Positions 44,242-55,835 of a stretch of 64,000 nt of DNA are shown here, in pieces. The notes below the pieces were generated by a model. It did no database searches. It had not been told where the DNA came from and saw only the letters and a list, made by a program, of their open reading frames with translations. Location of the stretch: contig NZ_JABBPK010000001.1 of assembly GCF_012933555.1 (NCBI RefSeq), positions 1,652,001-1,716,000 of the forward strand, written 5' to 3'. This stretch comes from Niallia alba (lineage in GTDB: Bacteria > Bacillota > Bacilli > Bacillales > Cytobacillaceae). How positions within the stretch are numbered: the stretch's first letter is position 1; every line of letters starts with the position of its first letter. Made by a program: the position numbers and the translations under genes.

Positions 44242-44279
44242 TGACGTTTTTTGTCAGTTTATCTATTATAATAATAAAT
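44242..44279 (+). promoter_or_regulatory. Putative cas operon promoter with WYL-type operator and pseudo-spacer target
   Basis: Inverted repeat CTGACGTTTTTTGTCAG (44241-44257) has the TGAC-N7-GTCA layout seen at the other WYL regulator gene. TATAAT follows at 44267-44272 without a good -35, as for an activated promoter. On the minus strand 44279-44268 reads ATTTATTATTAT, equal to the first 12 nt of the mini-CRISPR pseudo-spacer, with TTT on its 5' side. Confidence 0.5.
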
Positions 44280-44374
44280 AAAAATAGTGTGAATATTGCG
44301 TATTACCTTTATTTGGTATAAAATGAAATAGTAAGGTAATATTGGATAAAATAATATTAAATAGGAGTGATAAA

Positions 44375-45076
44375 GTGAGATGTGTGTTTAGTTTTAAAAT
44401 CGAGTACTTCCCAATACGGTATCGGCTATTACTATTATCGTACATAAAGGAAATGATTCGCTCACAATCAGAAGAGTTCTATCAGTCGTTTTTTGTAGAG
44501 AGGGAAAAAGAGACAAAGAGATTTTCTTTCGCTCCATATTTTCCGAATATTCAAATCGATGGAGATTTAATAGTTTCAGAATCTTTGAATCTAACAGTGA
44601 CCAGTTCAAATATGGAAATGATGATTTACCTCATTAATGGTAGCCAGCAAAAGAGCGAATACCACTATAAAGAAAGCATTATGAAATTTACTGGGATGAA
44701 AATGATCAAAGAAAAGACAATTGTACAGTCACAATATTGGTTTAAAACTTTAACACCGATCTTAGTGGAATCAAAAGAGAGAAAACCATTGCTTTTCGAT
44801 GATGCTAATTTTGAAGAAGAATTAAATATTATTAGCTCAAAAATGATGAAGAGTAAGTATGGAAGACCTTTATACCAACCAATTAAAATATTAAAACATC
44901 AAATGAAAAAAAGTGTTGTGAAAGAAAATTTACATCAAGCATCAGGTGATTTATTTTTCACAGGAAATACAGGTCGATTCATGGTAGAAGGAGATCCTCG
45001 TGATTTAAATATATTCTATTTAGAGGGCATAGCTCTTCGTAGCAACCAGGGATTTGGCTGTATAGATGTTTTATAA
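44375..45076 (+). CDS. cas6: CRISPR pre-crRNA endoribonuclease Cas6
   Basis: 233 aa from GTG 44375 (AGGAG 7-8 nt ahead); the upstream TTG at 44342 has no site. RAMP fold protein, MRCVFSFKIEYFPI at the start, and the glycine-rich ending GIALRSNQGFGCI typical of Cas6. Cuts the repeats of both arrays and probably the mini-CRISPR. First gene of the cas operon; cas8b follows after 24 bp. Confidence 0.92.
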   Translation: MRCVFSFKIEYFPIRYRLLLLSYIKEMIRSQSEEFYQSFFVEREKETKRFSFAPYFPNIQIDGDLIVSESLNLTVTSSNMEMMIYLINGSQQKSEYHYKESIMKFTGMKMIKEKTIVQSQYWFKTLTPILVESKERKPLLFDDANFEEELNIISSKMMKSKYGRPLYQPIKILKHQMKKSVVKENLHQASGDLFFTGNTGRFMVEGDPRDLNIFYLEGIALRSNQGFGCIDVL

Positions 45077-45100
45077 CTTGAGAGGAGGTGAGGATGGATA

Positions 45101-46868
45101 GTGACAATAGCAAGAATAGAGACTGCTGATGCGCTTTTAAATGCTGGGATTACGGGCTTTGTGAATATCTTAAATGATGCCAATATTACCTCTTACAAAT
45201 GTGGTAATAACTATGTAGAGTTTGACATTTCAATCTTAGAAAATTTCCATCATTATTATTTTGATTATTTCGCAAATAGGTATAAAGAACTGTTATCACA
45301 TACTTTTATTGTAACAAAGGGAAAGGATTTTCTTTATAAAAAAGAATGGGATGATAAGACAATAGAAGATTGGAATAAATATATCGAAAGAGCAAAAAAG
45401 AATCTTAAAAGCAATAGTTATCTAGCTGCATATAAAATGATGTCTTGTACAGAAGTAGATTTAGTAGAAATGGAAAAAAAGCTAAAAAAGCTGAAGTTAA
45501 AAAAGAATCAAACTGTTTCAGATTCAGATATTCAAAATGAAATCCATGAACAAATACACTATCTGCAAACTATTATTGACTTTTTGGAAAAAGAGGAGGT
45601 GGAAAAATATATTCTTGCAAAAAATATTGCCTATACAATTATTGGTAATTTTTGGGGTGGAGTATCTTTCTTACATAAGTCATCGACAACAGCTGATATT
45701 TTTGAAGAGTATAAAAAATATTTTATTGATCCAATCAAGCTTTATTATGAAGAAGATCATACAAAAGATAAATATGTATGCTTTATTAGCAATACGCCAA
45801 TTAAGAAATTATCAAAACCACATGCTTATGATATGGCTTGGCTAACAAAAATGGGGGTAGATATGAGCAGGAAAACATCTCATTTTTGGAATTTGCAGTC
45901 AAACACATGCTATATCTCACCGCTTATTAATTTTATTTATTCGTGTATTCCTGCTGGGTTTACTTTTATGAATGATCAAGGATATTTTGTCAATTGTAAC
46001 AGTTCTGTTGAAGCTCTAACTAGATTAAATAACAATCATGAAATGTATGTCATTAAATCAGATGATAATATTCAGCTACTAGAAGCAAGAACATATTATC
46101 AATTGATAGATTTTATGGAGAATCAAAAACATAAGAAAGCAAAGTATGAAATAGATAATATTCAAGTCATTAAATTTAGCAATACAGATAATAAGACAGA
46201 TAATTTTCGACCATACACTTATAATGTACTATCAAAAGATAAATTGGAAGTTATTAAACGGCATCAAAAATCATTAAACAATATGATTAACAGGGTAGTG
46301 AAGATGGGCGATGGTTCATACCTTAGGATTTACCAAAATGTGATGGAACGTTTATACAGCAATAAAAATCAATTTGATTTAATTGGTTTATTATGTCGGA
46401 CAAATTTGCCGAGCAAAGCAGAAGAGCCAATTAGAAGTAATAGACTCCTATTAGATATTGTTTACTTAAATAATAGTTTTATAGGGACAATTATTCAAAA
46501 TCAAAAAGAGAAGGAGGATGGTTCGATGAGTGATTATTATTCCTATGTTCGTAGGGAAACCATTGCATATATGGAAAATGCGGGTAGGAAATTAGCTTAC
46601 AATTATAAAGTTAGAAATGCCAGTAATAAATTAGGTGGTATTACTTATCGTTTACTGAATGCTTTAAAAACAAAGGATACAGGAAAGTTTATGGACACTT
46701 TTATCAATGCTCATTTATATGCTGCAAGAGAAGGAGAATTAATCATTCCGCCGCAAATGACAGAGGCATTAACAGATGAGGATAAATTGCAAACGCTTGG
46801 CTATGCATTTGTTTTAGGATTACGTTCTGGACTTAGCCCTAAAGGAGATAAAAAGGAGGAAGAAGAAA

Positions 46869-46876
<8 letters not shown>
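45101..46876 (+). CDS. cas8b: Cascade large subunit Cas8b (Cst1-like)
   Basis: 591 aa, GTG start. Large, poorly conserved subunit of the type I-B effector that reads the PAM. I assign it from position between cas6 and cas7, its size, and its IETADALLNAGITGFVNIL start together with the C-terminal helical bundle (NKLGGITYRLLNALKTKDTGKFMDTFIN), which fit the Cst1/Cas8b family of Tneap-like I-B systems. Overlaps cas7 by 8 nt. Confidence 0.85.
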
Positions 46877-48511
<1,635 letters not shown>

Positions 48512-48530
48512 AGGACAAGCTATGGAAGTG

Positions 48531-48560
48531 AATAAGACTAGGAATTCCTAGTCTTATTTT
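48531..48560 (+). terminator. Palindrome with short T-run between cas5 and cas3
   Basis: AATAAGACTAGG and CCTAGTCTTATT pair perfectly around AATT, followed by TTTTG. This may be a weak terminator or an mRNA-processing/stability hairpin that sets cas3-cas4-cas1-cas2 expression below that of the Cascade genes. Confidence 0.55.
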
Positions 48561-48575
48561 GAAAGGAGTATCATT

Positions 48576-50837
48576 ATGAATAATTTATTTCTTGCTAAGT
48601 CAGATGTACAATTAGAAGAAACGATAGTAAAGCATACGAAAGCATTATTAGAAGAGTTTGATAGGTTAAAAGTTATTTATTGCAATATTCCGAATTTAAG
48701 GTACGATTTATTGGAAATAGCGTGTGTTTACCATGATGTCGGAAAAATTAATACAAAATTTCAAAATAAATTATTGAAAGCATTAAAAAAGACCGATTGT
48801 TTATTGGAAGATCTTTTACCGAAAGCGGGGGAAGTTCCCCACGGATATTTAAGTTGTGCATTTATTCCTTATAAAGAAATATTAGAAAATAAAGAGGAAA
48901 GAGAAATTGTAGCACAAGCTGTTTATTATCACCATAATAGATCTGCAGCCAACCCTAAAGATTTGAAAGAAACGATTCTTTATGATTTGCCCAAATATTA
49001 TCTATCATTTAAAGAAGCATTTCCATTTCTTTTAGCTGAACCAAAAGCAAATTTTAAGCCGTATCTTAATAGAAGAATAAGAAAACAAAGAAATCAAGAA
49101 CAGGCTAAACAATTTGTTCTTGTAAAAGGCTTGCTTAACAAAATTGACTATGCTGCAAGTGCACATATCCCCGTGGAAATTGCTAATCCTGGTCTAGATA
49201 ATTATGTAGATAAGTTCCTTGCGGTTAAATATAAGAGCGGAAGAAATGAACTGCAAAATTACTTGCTGGAACATCAAAAGGAAAATAATATTGTGATTGC
49301 TTCGACTGGTATAGGAAAAACAGAAGCAGCACTATATTGGATTGGAGACAGCAAAGGCTTTTTTACACTTCCGCTTCGAGTATCGATTAATAGTATTTAT
49401 AAGCGTATAGAGAGTGAAATTAATTTTAAAGAAGTTGCATTACTACATTCAGAAACAGAAAGTGAATATGTGAAAAATGATCTTTATTCAATTGATTATT
49501 TTGAAAAGACAAGACAGTGGTCGATGCCTTTGACCATTTCTACGCTTGATCAAATGTTAGATTTTGTCTTTAAGGAAGAAGGGTTTGAAAAGAAATTAGC
49601 TACATTAGCCTATTCCAAATTAGTAATAGATGAAATTCAAATGTATTCACCGAAAATGTTGGCTTGTCTTTTGGTTGCTTTAAAAGAGATAACAGATATA
49701 GGTGGGAAATTTACTATTATGACAGCAACTTTTGCTCCATTCTTGTTAGATTTGATGGTAGGAAAATTAAATATTCCATTTAAACAATCATGCGATCCTT
49801 TCTATAAAAAATTGAATGGAGAAGTTATAGTTCGGCATCGTCTGATTGTAAAGAACGAGCAATTAAATATAGAGGATATTATGAAAAATAAGATAGACAA
49901 AAAAATATTGATAATCGTAAATACTGTTCAAAGAGCACAAGAAATACATGATGCATTAAAAGAGCGTGACGATGTATTTTTATTTCATAGTAGATTTACG
50001 AAAATGGATCGTAAAGAGAAAGAAGCTGCTATTCAAGAAATGGGGAAATTGGAGAATAAGAGCAGTGGTATTTGGATTGCGACACAAGTGGTAGAAGCAA
50101 GTGTAGATATTGATTTCGATGTTCTTTATACAGAATTATCAGACTTAAATGGTTTATTTCAGCGAATGGGTCGAGTTTATAGAAATAGAATATTAGATCA
50201 TGAACGAGTTAATGTATTTGTTTATGATGGTGGAAATGATTATCCATCAGGGATTAGTTATCGTGATAAATATAGTGTAGTAGATAGTAGTATTTTTGAA
50301 ATTTCTAAACAAGTTTTGCAGGAATATAGTTCTCCAGTTATTTTTACAGAAGAGTTAAAGATGGAATTAATAGAAAAAAACTATACTACACAGCGTTTAG
50401 AAAAGAGTACTTATTATAACGAAGTTAAAGAGTTTTTGGATATTTTAACAAGTATAGAGGAATATGATGAAGACTTAGATCCTCGAATTACAGATTTAAG
50501 AGAAATATTTAATGAAACTATTGTTCCATATTCCGTTTATCAGGAAAATCAAAATACAATAGAGGAATTAGTTGCTAAATATAGTAAAACGTTAAGAATA
50601 AAAGCAACGAATGCGATAAGAGAAGAGCGTGCGAAACTTCGTGATAAATTATATGAATTTACAGTAGATATTCCACAATATAGAGTTACAAATGCAAGAA
50701 AATTAAATAGAGAGGAACAATTTTTAAAGATAGGTAGCTATGAATCTATTAAAGTAATTGATTTTGAATATGATTCAACGGTCGGTCTAAAATATTCGAA
50801 TGATAAAAAATTATTTTCTAGTAGCCAGATTATGTAG
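48576..50837 (+). CDS. cas3: CRISPR helicase-nuclease Cas3 with N-terminal HD domain
   Basis: 753 aa. HD nuclease at about 10-200 with H53-D54 (YHDVGKI) and YYHHNRS at about 117. SF2 helicase: Walker A STGIGKTE with K248, DEIQ near 352, TATF, and QVVEASVDIDFD then QRMGRVYRN. Degrades DNA marked by Cascade. All motifs are present. AAAGGAG site 7-8 nt ahead of ATG. Confidence 0.95.
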   Translation: MNNLFLAKSDVQLEETIVKHTKALLEEFDRLKVIYCNIPNLRYDLLEIACVYHDVGKINTKFQNKLLKALKKTDCLLEDLLPKAGEVPHGYLSCAFIPYKEILENKEEREIVAQAVYYHHNRSAANPKDLKETILYDLPKYYLSFKEAFPFLLAEPKANFKPYLNRRIRKQRNQEQAKQFVLVKGLLNKIDYAASAHIPVEIANPGLDNYVDKFLAVKYKSGRNELQNYLLEHQKENNIVIASTGIGKTEAALYWIGDSKGFFTLPLRVSINSIYKRIESEINFKEVALLHSETESEYVKNDLYSIDYFEKTRQWSMPLTISTLDQMLDFVFKEEGFEKKLATLAYSKLVIDEIQMYSPKMLACLLVALKEITDIGGKFTIMTATFAPFLLDLMVGKLNIPFKQSCDPFYKKLNGEVIVRHRLIVKNEQLNIEDIMKNKIDKKILIIVNTVQRAQEIHDALKERDDVFLFHSRFTKMDRKEKEAAIQEMGKLENKSSGIWIATQVVEASVDIDFDVLYTELSDLNGLFQRMGRVYRNRILDHERVNVFVYDGGNDYPSGISYRDKYSVVDSSIFEISKQVLQEYSSPVIFTEELKMELIEKNYTTQRLEKSTYYNEVKEFLDILTSIEEYDEDLDPRITDLREIFNETIVPYSVYQENQNTIEELVAKYSKTLRIKATNAIREERAKLRDKLYEFTVDIPQYRVTNARKLNREEQFLKIGSYESIKVIDFEYDSTVGLKYSNDKKLFSSSQIM

Positions 50838-50853
50838 GGGGAGAGATAAGAAG

Positions 50854-51375
50854 ATGCTGCAAACGAGAACAGTTGGTGGCGTAGATTTAGCTTACTATAT
50901 TGTCTGTAAAAGAAAGCTTTGGTTATATAAGAAAGGAATTGGGATGGAAAGCGAATCAGATAGAGTGCTCGAAGGATCTATTCTTCATGAGACTTCGTAT
51001 CCTCGTCTTAATAAAAAAGAAATCCTTATTGACGGTGCATTTAAGATAGATGCAATTGATGGGGAATATGTTAGAGAAATTAAATTATCTAGTAAAATGC
51101 AAGAATCAGATAAAATGCAAATGCTGTTTTATTTGTACCAGCTTTTTTTAAGAGGAATGAAGAAAAAAGGCTTAATCAGCTATACAAAAGAAAAGAAAAC
51201 GGTGGAGGTATTGTTGACAGAAGAAAATAAGAGAAATATTCAGCGAGCAATTGCGGGAGCTTATCAAATTATCGATCGAGACACTCCACCTCCATTAAAG
51301 AAGTTGAATTATTGTAAAAGTTGTGCCTATTACCCATTTTGTTTTTCAAGAGAGGATGACGACTATGATGCGTGA
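50854..51375 (+). CDS. cas4: CRISPR adaptation exonuclease Cas4
   Basis: 173 aa from ATG 50854 with GGGGGAGAG ahead; the longer frame start lies within cas3. Iron-sulfur cysteines C18 (YYIVCKRK) and a C-terminal CKSCAYYPFC group; RecB-type nuclease residues around EIKLSSK. Trims prespacers and selects the PAM. Its end overlaps the cas1 start. Confidence 0.93.
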   Translation: MLQTRTVGGVDLAYYIVCKRKLWLYKKGIGMESESDRVLEGSILHETSYPRLNKKEILIDGAFKIDAIDGEYVREIKLSSKMQESDKMQMLFYLYQLFLRGMKKKGLISYTKEKKTVEVLLTEENKRNIQRAIAGAYQIIDRDTPPPLKKLNYCKSCAYYPFCFSREDDDYDA

Positions 51376-52351
51376 TCATTATGTTTTTTCAAATGGAAGA
51401 TTAAAAAGAAAAGACAATACCATATATTTTGAAAATGAAGAAGGGCAGAAAAAGCCACTTCCTATTGAAAAAATTCAAACATTGCATTTATTTGGAGAAA
51501 TTGATGTGAATACAAAGCTATTAACTTATTTAAGCCAGTATGGAATTACACTACAGTTTTATAATTATTATGGATTTTTTACTGGTGCGTTTAATCCTCG
51601 AGATGCTAAAGAATCTGGTCATGTGATTGTCAAACAAAGTGAGCATTATTCAGATAAGTATAAACGGCTGTATATAGCTTATCAATTTTTAAATGGAGCA
51701 GTTCATCATATGCTTCGCAATATGCGTAATTATAAAGAAGGAACAGCGGAGTATATAGAAGGAATCCAATTGTTATTTAGTCAATTGCATACGTCCACAA
51801 CTATTCCTGAATTAATGGGTAGAGAGGGGCAAATACGCCACCTTTATTATCAATCGTTTAACCATATTTTTAAACAAGATTTTGTTTTTGAAAAGCGAGA
51901 AAAACAGCCGCCACGCGATCCAATCAATGCTTTAATTTCTTTTGGAAATACATTGATGTATCGGATTGTATTAACAGAAATTTATAAAACTTCTTTGAAT
52001 CCAACTATAAGTTATCTTCATGAGCCCTCAACTAAGAGATTCTCCTTAAGTTTAGATATTGCAGAAATTTTTAAACCATTGATTGTAGATCCAATTGTTT
52101 TTTCTCTTATTAATAGAAGGCAACTTAGCAAAAAGCATTTTGATTATTTAGAAGGAGAGATTTGTTATTTAAATGAAGAGGGAAAGAAAAAATTTATTAC
52201 GGCATGGGAGGAAAAACTAAATCAATCAGTTAAACACCGTATGTTAAAAAGAAATACAACATATCGTTATTTAATTCGTTTAGAATGCTATAAATTAATT
52301 AAGCATGTAATTGGTGACGATGTGTATAAGCCGTTGAAAGCGTGGTGGTAG
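51365..52351 (+). CDS. cas1: CRISPR integrase Cas1
   Basis: 328 aa. Two adjacent ATG codons (51365, 51368) overlap the cas4 stop; GAGGATGA lies 5-8 nt ahead. Metal ligands E154 (GREGQIRH), H219 (LHEPSTK) and D231 (SLDIAEIFKP) are intact. Starts DHYVFSNGRLKRKDNTIYF, typical of type I-B Cas1. Inserts new spacers at the leader end with Cas2. Confidence 0.95.
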   Translation: MMRDHYVFSNGRLKRKDNTIYFENEEGQKKPLPIEKIQTLHLFGEIDVNTKLLTYLSQYGITLQFYNYYGFFTGAFNPRDAKESGHVIVKQSEHYSDKYKRLYIAYQFLNGAVHHMLRNMRNYKEGTAEYIEGIQLLFSQLHTSTTIPELMGREGQIRHLYYQSFNHIFKQDFVFEKREKQPPRDPINALISFGNTLMYRIVLTEIYKTSLNPTISYLHEPSTKRFSLSLDIAEIFKPLIVDPIVFSLINRRQLSKKHFDYLEGEICYLNEEGKKKFITAWEEKLNQSVKHRMLKRNTTYRYLIRLECYKLIKHVIGDDVYKPLKAWW

Positions 52352-52354
52352 CAA

Positions 52355-52618
52355 GTGTTTGTTATTATCACATATGATGTAGGTGAAAAAAGAGTGGGGA
52401 AAGTATGTAAAAAGCTTCGAGAGTATCTCGATTGGACACAAAATTCTGTGTTCGAAGGGGAAATAACCATTGGTAAATATACACAATGTATGGCAGATTT
52501 AAGTAACATTGTAGATAAAGATACCGATTCTATTTATGTATATGAGGTTAAAAATCCGCGAAATATAAAAAAAGTAATTCATGGAAGAGAAAAGAATCCT
52601 TTCGATTTATTTTTATAA
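52355..52618 (+). CDS. cas2: CRISPR adaptation protein Cas2
   Basis: 87 aa, GTG start three bases after cas1. Ferredoxin-like fold with FVIITYDVGEKR and the conserved acidic residue D8; ends KNPFDLFL. Structural partner of Cas1. Last cas gene; array 2 leader starts within about 120 bp. Confidence 0.95.
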   Translation: MFVIITYDVGEKRVGKVCKKLREYLDWTQNSVFEGEITIGKYTQCMADLSNIVDKDTDSIYVYEVKNPRNIKKVIHGREKNPFDLFL

Positions 52619-52739
52619 TAAAACGGTGTAGGGGAATATTATAATTATTCTAAATAACCTTGTATTTTGCAGTGAATTTATTTTTCAGCAAATGTCTTTA
52701 AATCCTTGTGTATCAAGGGATCAAGCCATCTTTTGAGAA

Positions 52740-52847
52740 AAGGTAAAAACATTACTGCTGGTTCACTGCAAAAAACAAAATATTGATTCATCAATAAAGT
52801 GCCTAAGCCCTTGATATAAAAGGGTTCTTGTTGGACTTGTTTTGAGA
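52740..52847 (+). promoter_or_regulatory. Leader of CRISPR array 2
   Basis: GCAAAA, AATATT, GCCTAA, CCTTGATA (52809-52816) and TTTGAGA precede the first repeat; CCTTGATA is 31 nt from it, exactly as in the array 1 leader. Confidence 0.75.
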
Positions 52848-54441
52848 GTTTTATCTGAACGTAGTGGGATATAAAGTGCTGCACCAATTCTCGTAAAGAC
52901 TTGGTCAAATAAGTTTTATCTGAACGTAGTGGGATATAAAGCTCTTTATAAGATGGGGATAAATAAGTAACGACTGCGTTTTATCTGAACGTAGTGGGAT
53001 ATAAAGTGAAGTAGATCGCACTCAATCCATGTCTGAAAACAAGGTTTTATCTGAACGTAGTGGGATATAAAGTCATCTTCAGCACCCCCCTTCAATAAAT
53101 CAATATTAGGTTTTATCTGAACGTAGTGGGATATAAAGAAAGAAACGATAGAGCAAAAAACATATAATTGCTAAGGTTTTATCTGAACGTAGTGGGATAT
53201 AAAGATGCGAAATATCTACGATTTTTTTCGTCATTATTCTGTTTTATCTGAACGTAGTGGGATATAAAGCAGAAATCAAATCAATTTACATTACAATCAA
53301 AACAGTTTTATCTGAACGTAGTGGGATATAAAGATTAAAGAAGAAAGCAGACGGAGGGCTAGGAGGAAAGGTTTTATCTGAACGTAGTGGGATATAAAGT
53401 TGGCTTGGCGTTCGAGTTGCCGGCTGGCTATGAATTGTTTTATCTGAACGTAGTGGGATATAAAGAATACTCAACCATTGCAACTGTTTTTCCATAACCC
53501 TGTTTTATCTGAACGTAGTGGGATATAAAGTATAAGATTCGGGCATATAGCAATCTATTTTTCTTGTTTTATCTGAACGTAGTGGGATATAAAGAAGAAA
53601 TAATGATTGTTAGCGCTGCAGTAAGCAAGGGTTTTATCTGAACGTAGTGGGATATAAAGGAAGAAATCGAACGTGTAGCAGAGTGGGAAAGAATTGTTTT
53701 ATCTGAACGTAGTGGGATATAAAGTTGACTTGGGAAATGGATATGCTAAACGGAAATTTAATGTTTTATCTGAACGTAGTGGGATATAAAGTTGTAGCTA
53801 GTTGCTTAACCGGGAGACGTTTATAATAGTTTTATCTGAACGTAGTGGGATATAAAGGTTGTAACAAATTCAATTAGTTTATCGATTTTAAAGTTTTATC
53901 TGAACGTAGTGGGATATAAAGTGCTTATAGTTTAGTAATTAATGAAAATATCTTCATGTTTTATCTGAACGTAGTGGGATATAAAGTATTCCAACGCTTT
54001 AATGCTTTTTCACTAGCTTTTTGTTTTATCTGAACGTAGTGGGATATAAAGAAGGAGTGAGTCGCATGAATTTCTTAATTGGCGCCGGGTTTTATCTGAA
54101 CTTAGTGGGATATAAAGAAGTAACGATATAAATTATCTGTGCTATTAGTAACCGGTTTTATCTGAACGTAGTGGGATATAAAGGAAGGATTTGGACCTAC
54201 AAAAAATGATCAATCAAACGTTTTATCTGAACGTAGTGGGATATAAAGGAATAACCTTGTATGATTCCTAATTGCCCTTTATAGTTTTATCTGAACGTAG
54301 TGGGATATAAAGTTTATAATCGCATCTTCTAAAGCCATTGCAATCGGTTTTATCTGAACGTAGTGGGATATAAAGGACGATTGAACAGTTCCGCCACCGC
54401 TTGAAGTTGACGGTTTTATCTGAACGTAGTGGAATATAAAT
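52848..54441 (+). CRISPR. CRISPR array 2, 25 repeats and 24 spacers, type I-B
   Basis: 29-bp repeats starting GTTTTATCTGAACG and ending GGGATATAAAG; spacers about 35-38 nt. The repeat at 54089-54117 has G to T (GAACTTAG). The terminal repeat at 54413-54441 has G to A (GTGGAAT) and final T, the usual decay at the trailer end. Leader lies behind cas2, so the array is transcribed on the plus strand, away from array 1. Confidence 0.98.
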
Positions 54442-54666
54442 AGCCTTAATATGTGATCTTTTTAATCACTCGAATTCTAGTACTTCTAATGTTTAAAATT
54501 AAATCATTATTTTTGTAATTTTAAAAGGTTACTATCATAAGAATAGAGAATAAATAAGAGAAAAAATCAAAAGGTGAAATAATTTATAGACAAGGGTATG
54601 TCTTTCGTTATTAGCAAGTTATATTTTGACCATTTATGAAACCGCTTTAAAAAGGGGGAGTTAGAG
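54442..54666. other. Intergenic region between array 2 and AraC gene
   Basis: AT-rich trailer sequence. AGACAAGGGTATGTCT (about 54589-54604) is a short inverted repeat that might serve the AraC promoter. AAGGGGGAG is the ribosome site of the next gene. No gene seen. Confidence 0.35.
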
Positions 54667-55545
54667 ATGACGGAAAAAATAATCGCTGCTTATCGTTTAA
54701 TGGATAAGGTGGAGAGCTATGAAGATTTTAGTTACCACTCTCATGATAGGTATGAAATATACTACTTTCATGGCGGGGAATGTAAATATTTAATTGGAGA
54801 CCGTATTTATCGTTTACAAGAAGATGATTTAATTATTATGAATGGATTAACGTTGCATCGCGCTTATCCTGAACCAGGAATTCCTTATGAGCGGAGTGTT
54901 ATTGAGTTCTCTTCTGAATGGTTGCGACCGATTTTGAATAATTTAAATGTTCCAGAATTGTTATCTCCTTTTAACCAATTAAGCAATACTTTATTTCATA
55001 TAAAGGATAAAGAAAAATCGGCTGAAGTAAAAGCGTTAATAAAGAAAATGGCGGAGAAATTGAAAAGCTCTAAGCAAGAAAATATAGTCGAAAATCGATT
55101 TCAAATTGGCGAATTAACAAGTATGCTAATGCAGCTTTTATTTAAGGTTTTTGAGTTGAGTAAACAACAGCTTGAAAATAATTCCCTTGCTGAATCTGAT
55201 AAAAATATTCATGTCAAAAAAATGATTGAATGGATTGATACACATTTCTGTGAGCCAATCACATTGGATGATATTGCTCATCATTTAAATATTAGCAAGT
55301 ATTATATGTCGAGAATTTTTAAAGATGTAACAGGATATACAATTATGCAATATATCATGAGCTGTCGAATAAACCGTGCCAAATATTTACTGGAGATCCA
55401 TCTAGACAAATCGATTCTTGAAGTATCTCTCGAATCAGGATTTGAAGATTCCTCACATTTCAGTCGTTTTTTTCGAAAACAAATGAAACTAACTCCTACA
55501 GAATATCGTAATAGCACAGCAATTCGTATGAAAAACACGAATTAA
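54667..55545 (+). CDS. AraC family transcriptional regulator
   Basis: 292 aa. N-terminal cupin sugar-sensing part (SYHSHDRYEIYYFHGGECKYLIGD, residues about 20-160) and C-terminal double helix-turn-helix (about 190-285: ITLDDIAHHLNISKYYMSRIFKDVTG, ILEVSLESGFEDSSHFSRFFRKQ, TPTEYR). Likely controls the adjacent sugar transport and catabolic operon. Confidence 0.92.
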   Translation: MTEKIIAAYRLMDKVESYEDFSYHSHDRYEIYYFHGGECKYLIGDRIYRLQEDDLIIMNGLTLHRAYPEPGIPYERSVIEFSSEWLRPILNNLNVPELLSPFNQLSNTLFHIKDKEKSAEVKALIKKMAEKLKSSKQENIVENRFQIGELTSMLMQLLFKVFELSKQQLENNSLAESDKNIHVKKMIEWIDTHFCEPITLDDIAHHLNISKYYMSRIFKDVTGYTIMQYIMSCRINRAKYLLEIHLDKSILEVSLESGFEDSSHFSRFFRKQMKLTPTEYRNSTAIRMKNTN

Positions 55546-55776
55546 GCTAATTCTCCCACAATGTCTCTACATAATATGATTATTTAAAAGAGCAATAAAA
55601 AACAATTTCTTCATCAGATTACACAATTCTATCCACGTTAAAAATAGATAACTTTCATACAATGGAATCAGAAGGGAACATAACCATTATACTTCGTTAG
55701 GGAATATAATTAGTTTGTTTATAGAATGGGTGAACGAGATAAATAGGTAATTATCTCGTGAATATTTCTATAAAAT

Positions 55777-55790
55777 TGAAAGCGTTGTCA
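55777..55790 (+). promoter_or_regulatory. cre (CcpA) site before the sugar ABC operon
   Basis: TGAAAGCGTTGTCA matches the cre consensus TGWAANCGNTNNCA at every defined base, 45 bp before the permease start codon. Predicts glucose repression. Confidence 0.8.
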
Positions 55791-55835
55791 TAATTAGGGA
55801 AAGTAAAAATGAATCCATTAGGGAAAGGAGAATTT

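Noticed and set aside
44069-44374. CreT-like toxin RNA or small toxin gene next to the mini-CRISPR
   Set aside because: The space between pseudo-repeat 2 and cas6 holds a terminator, an operator-like palindrome and a promoter; no small reading frame with ribosome site was seen.
53286-53495. Minus-strand open frames over array 2 and its leader (also 52678-52908)
   Set aside because: Same repeat-derived peptides; they cross repeats and leader.
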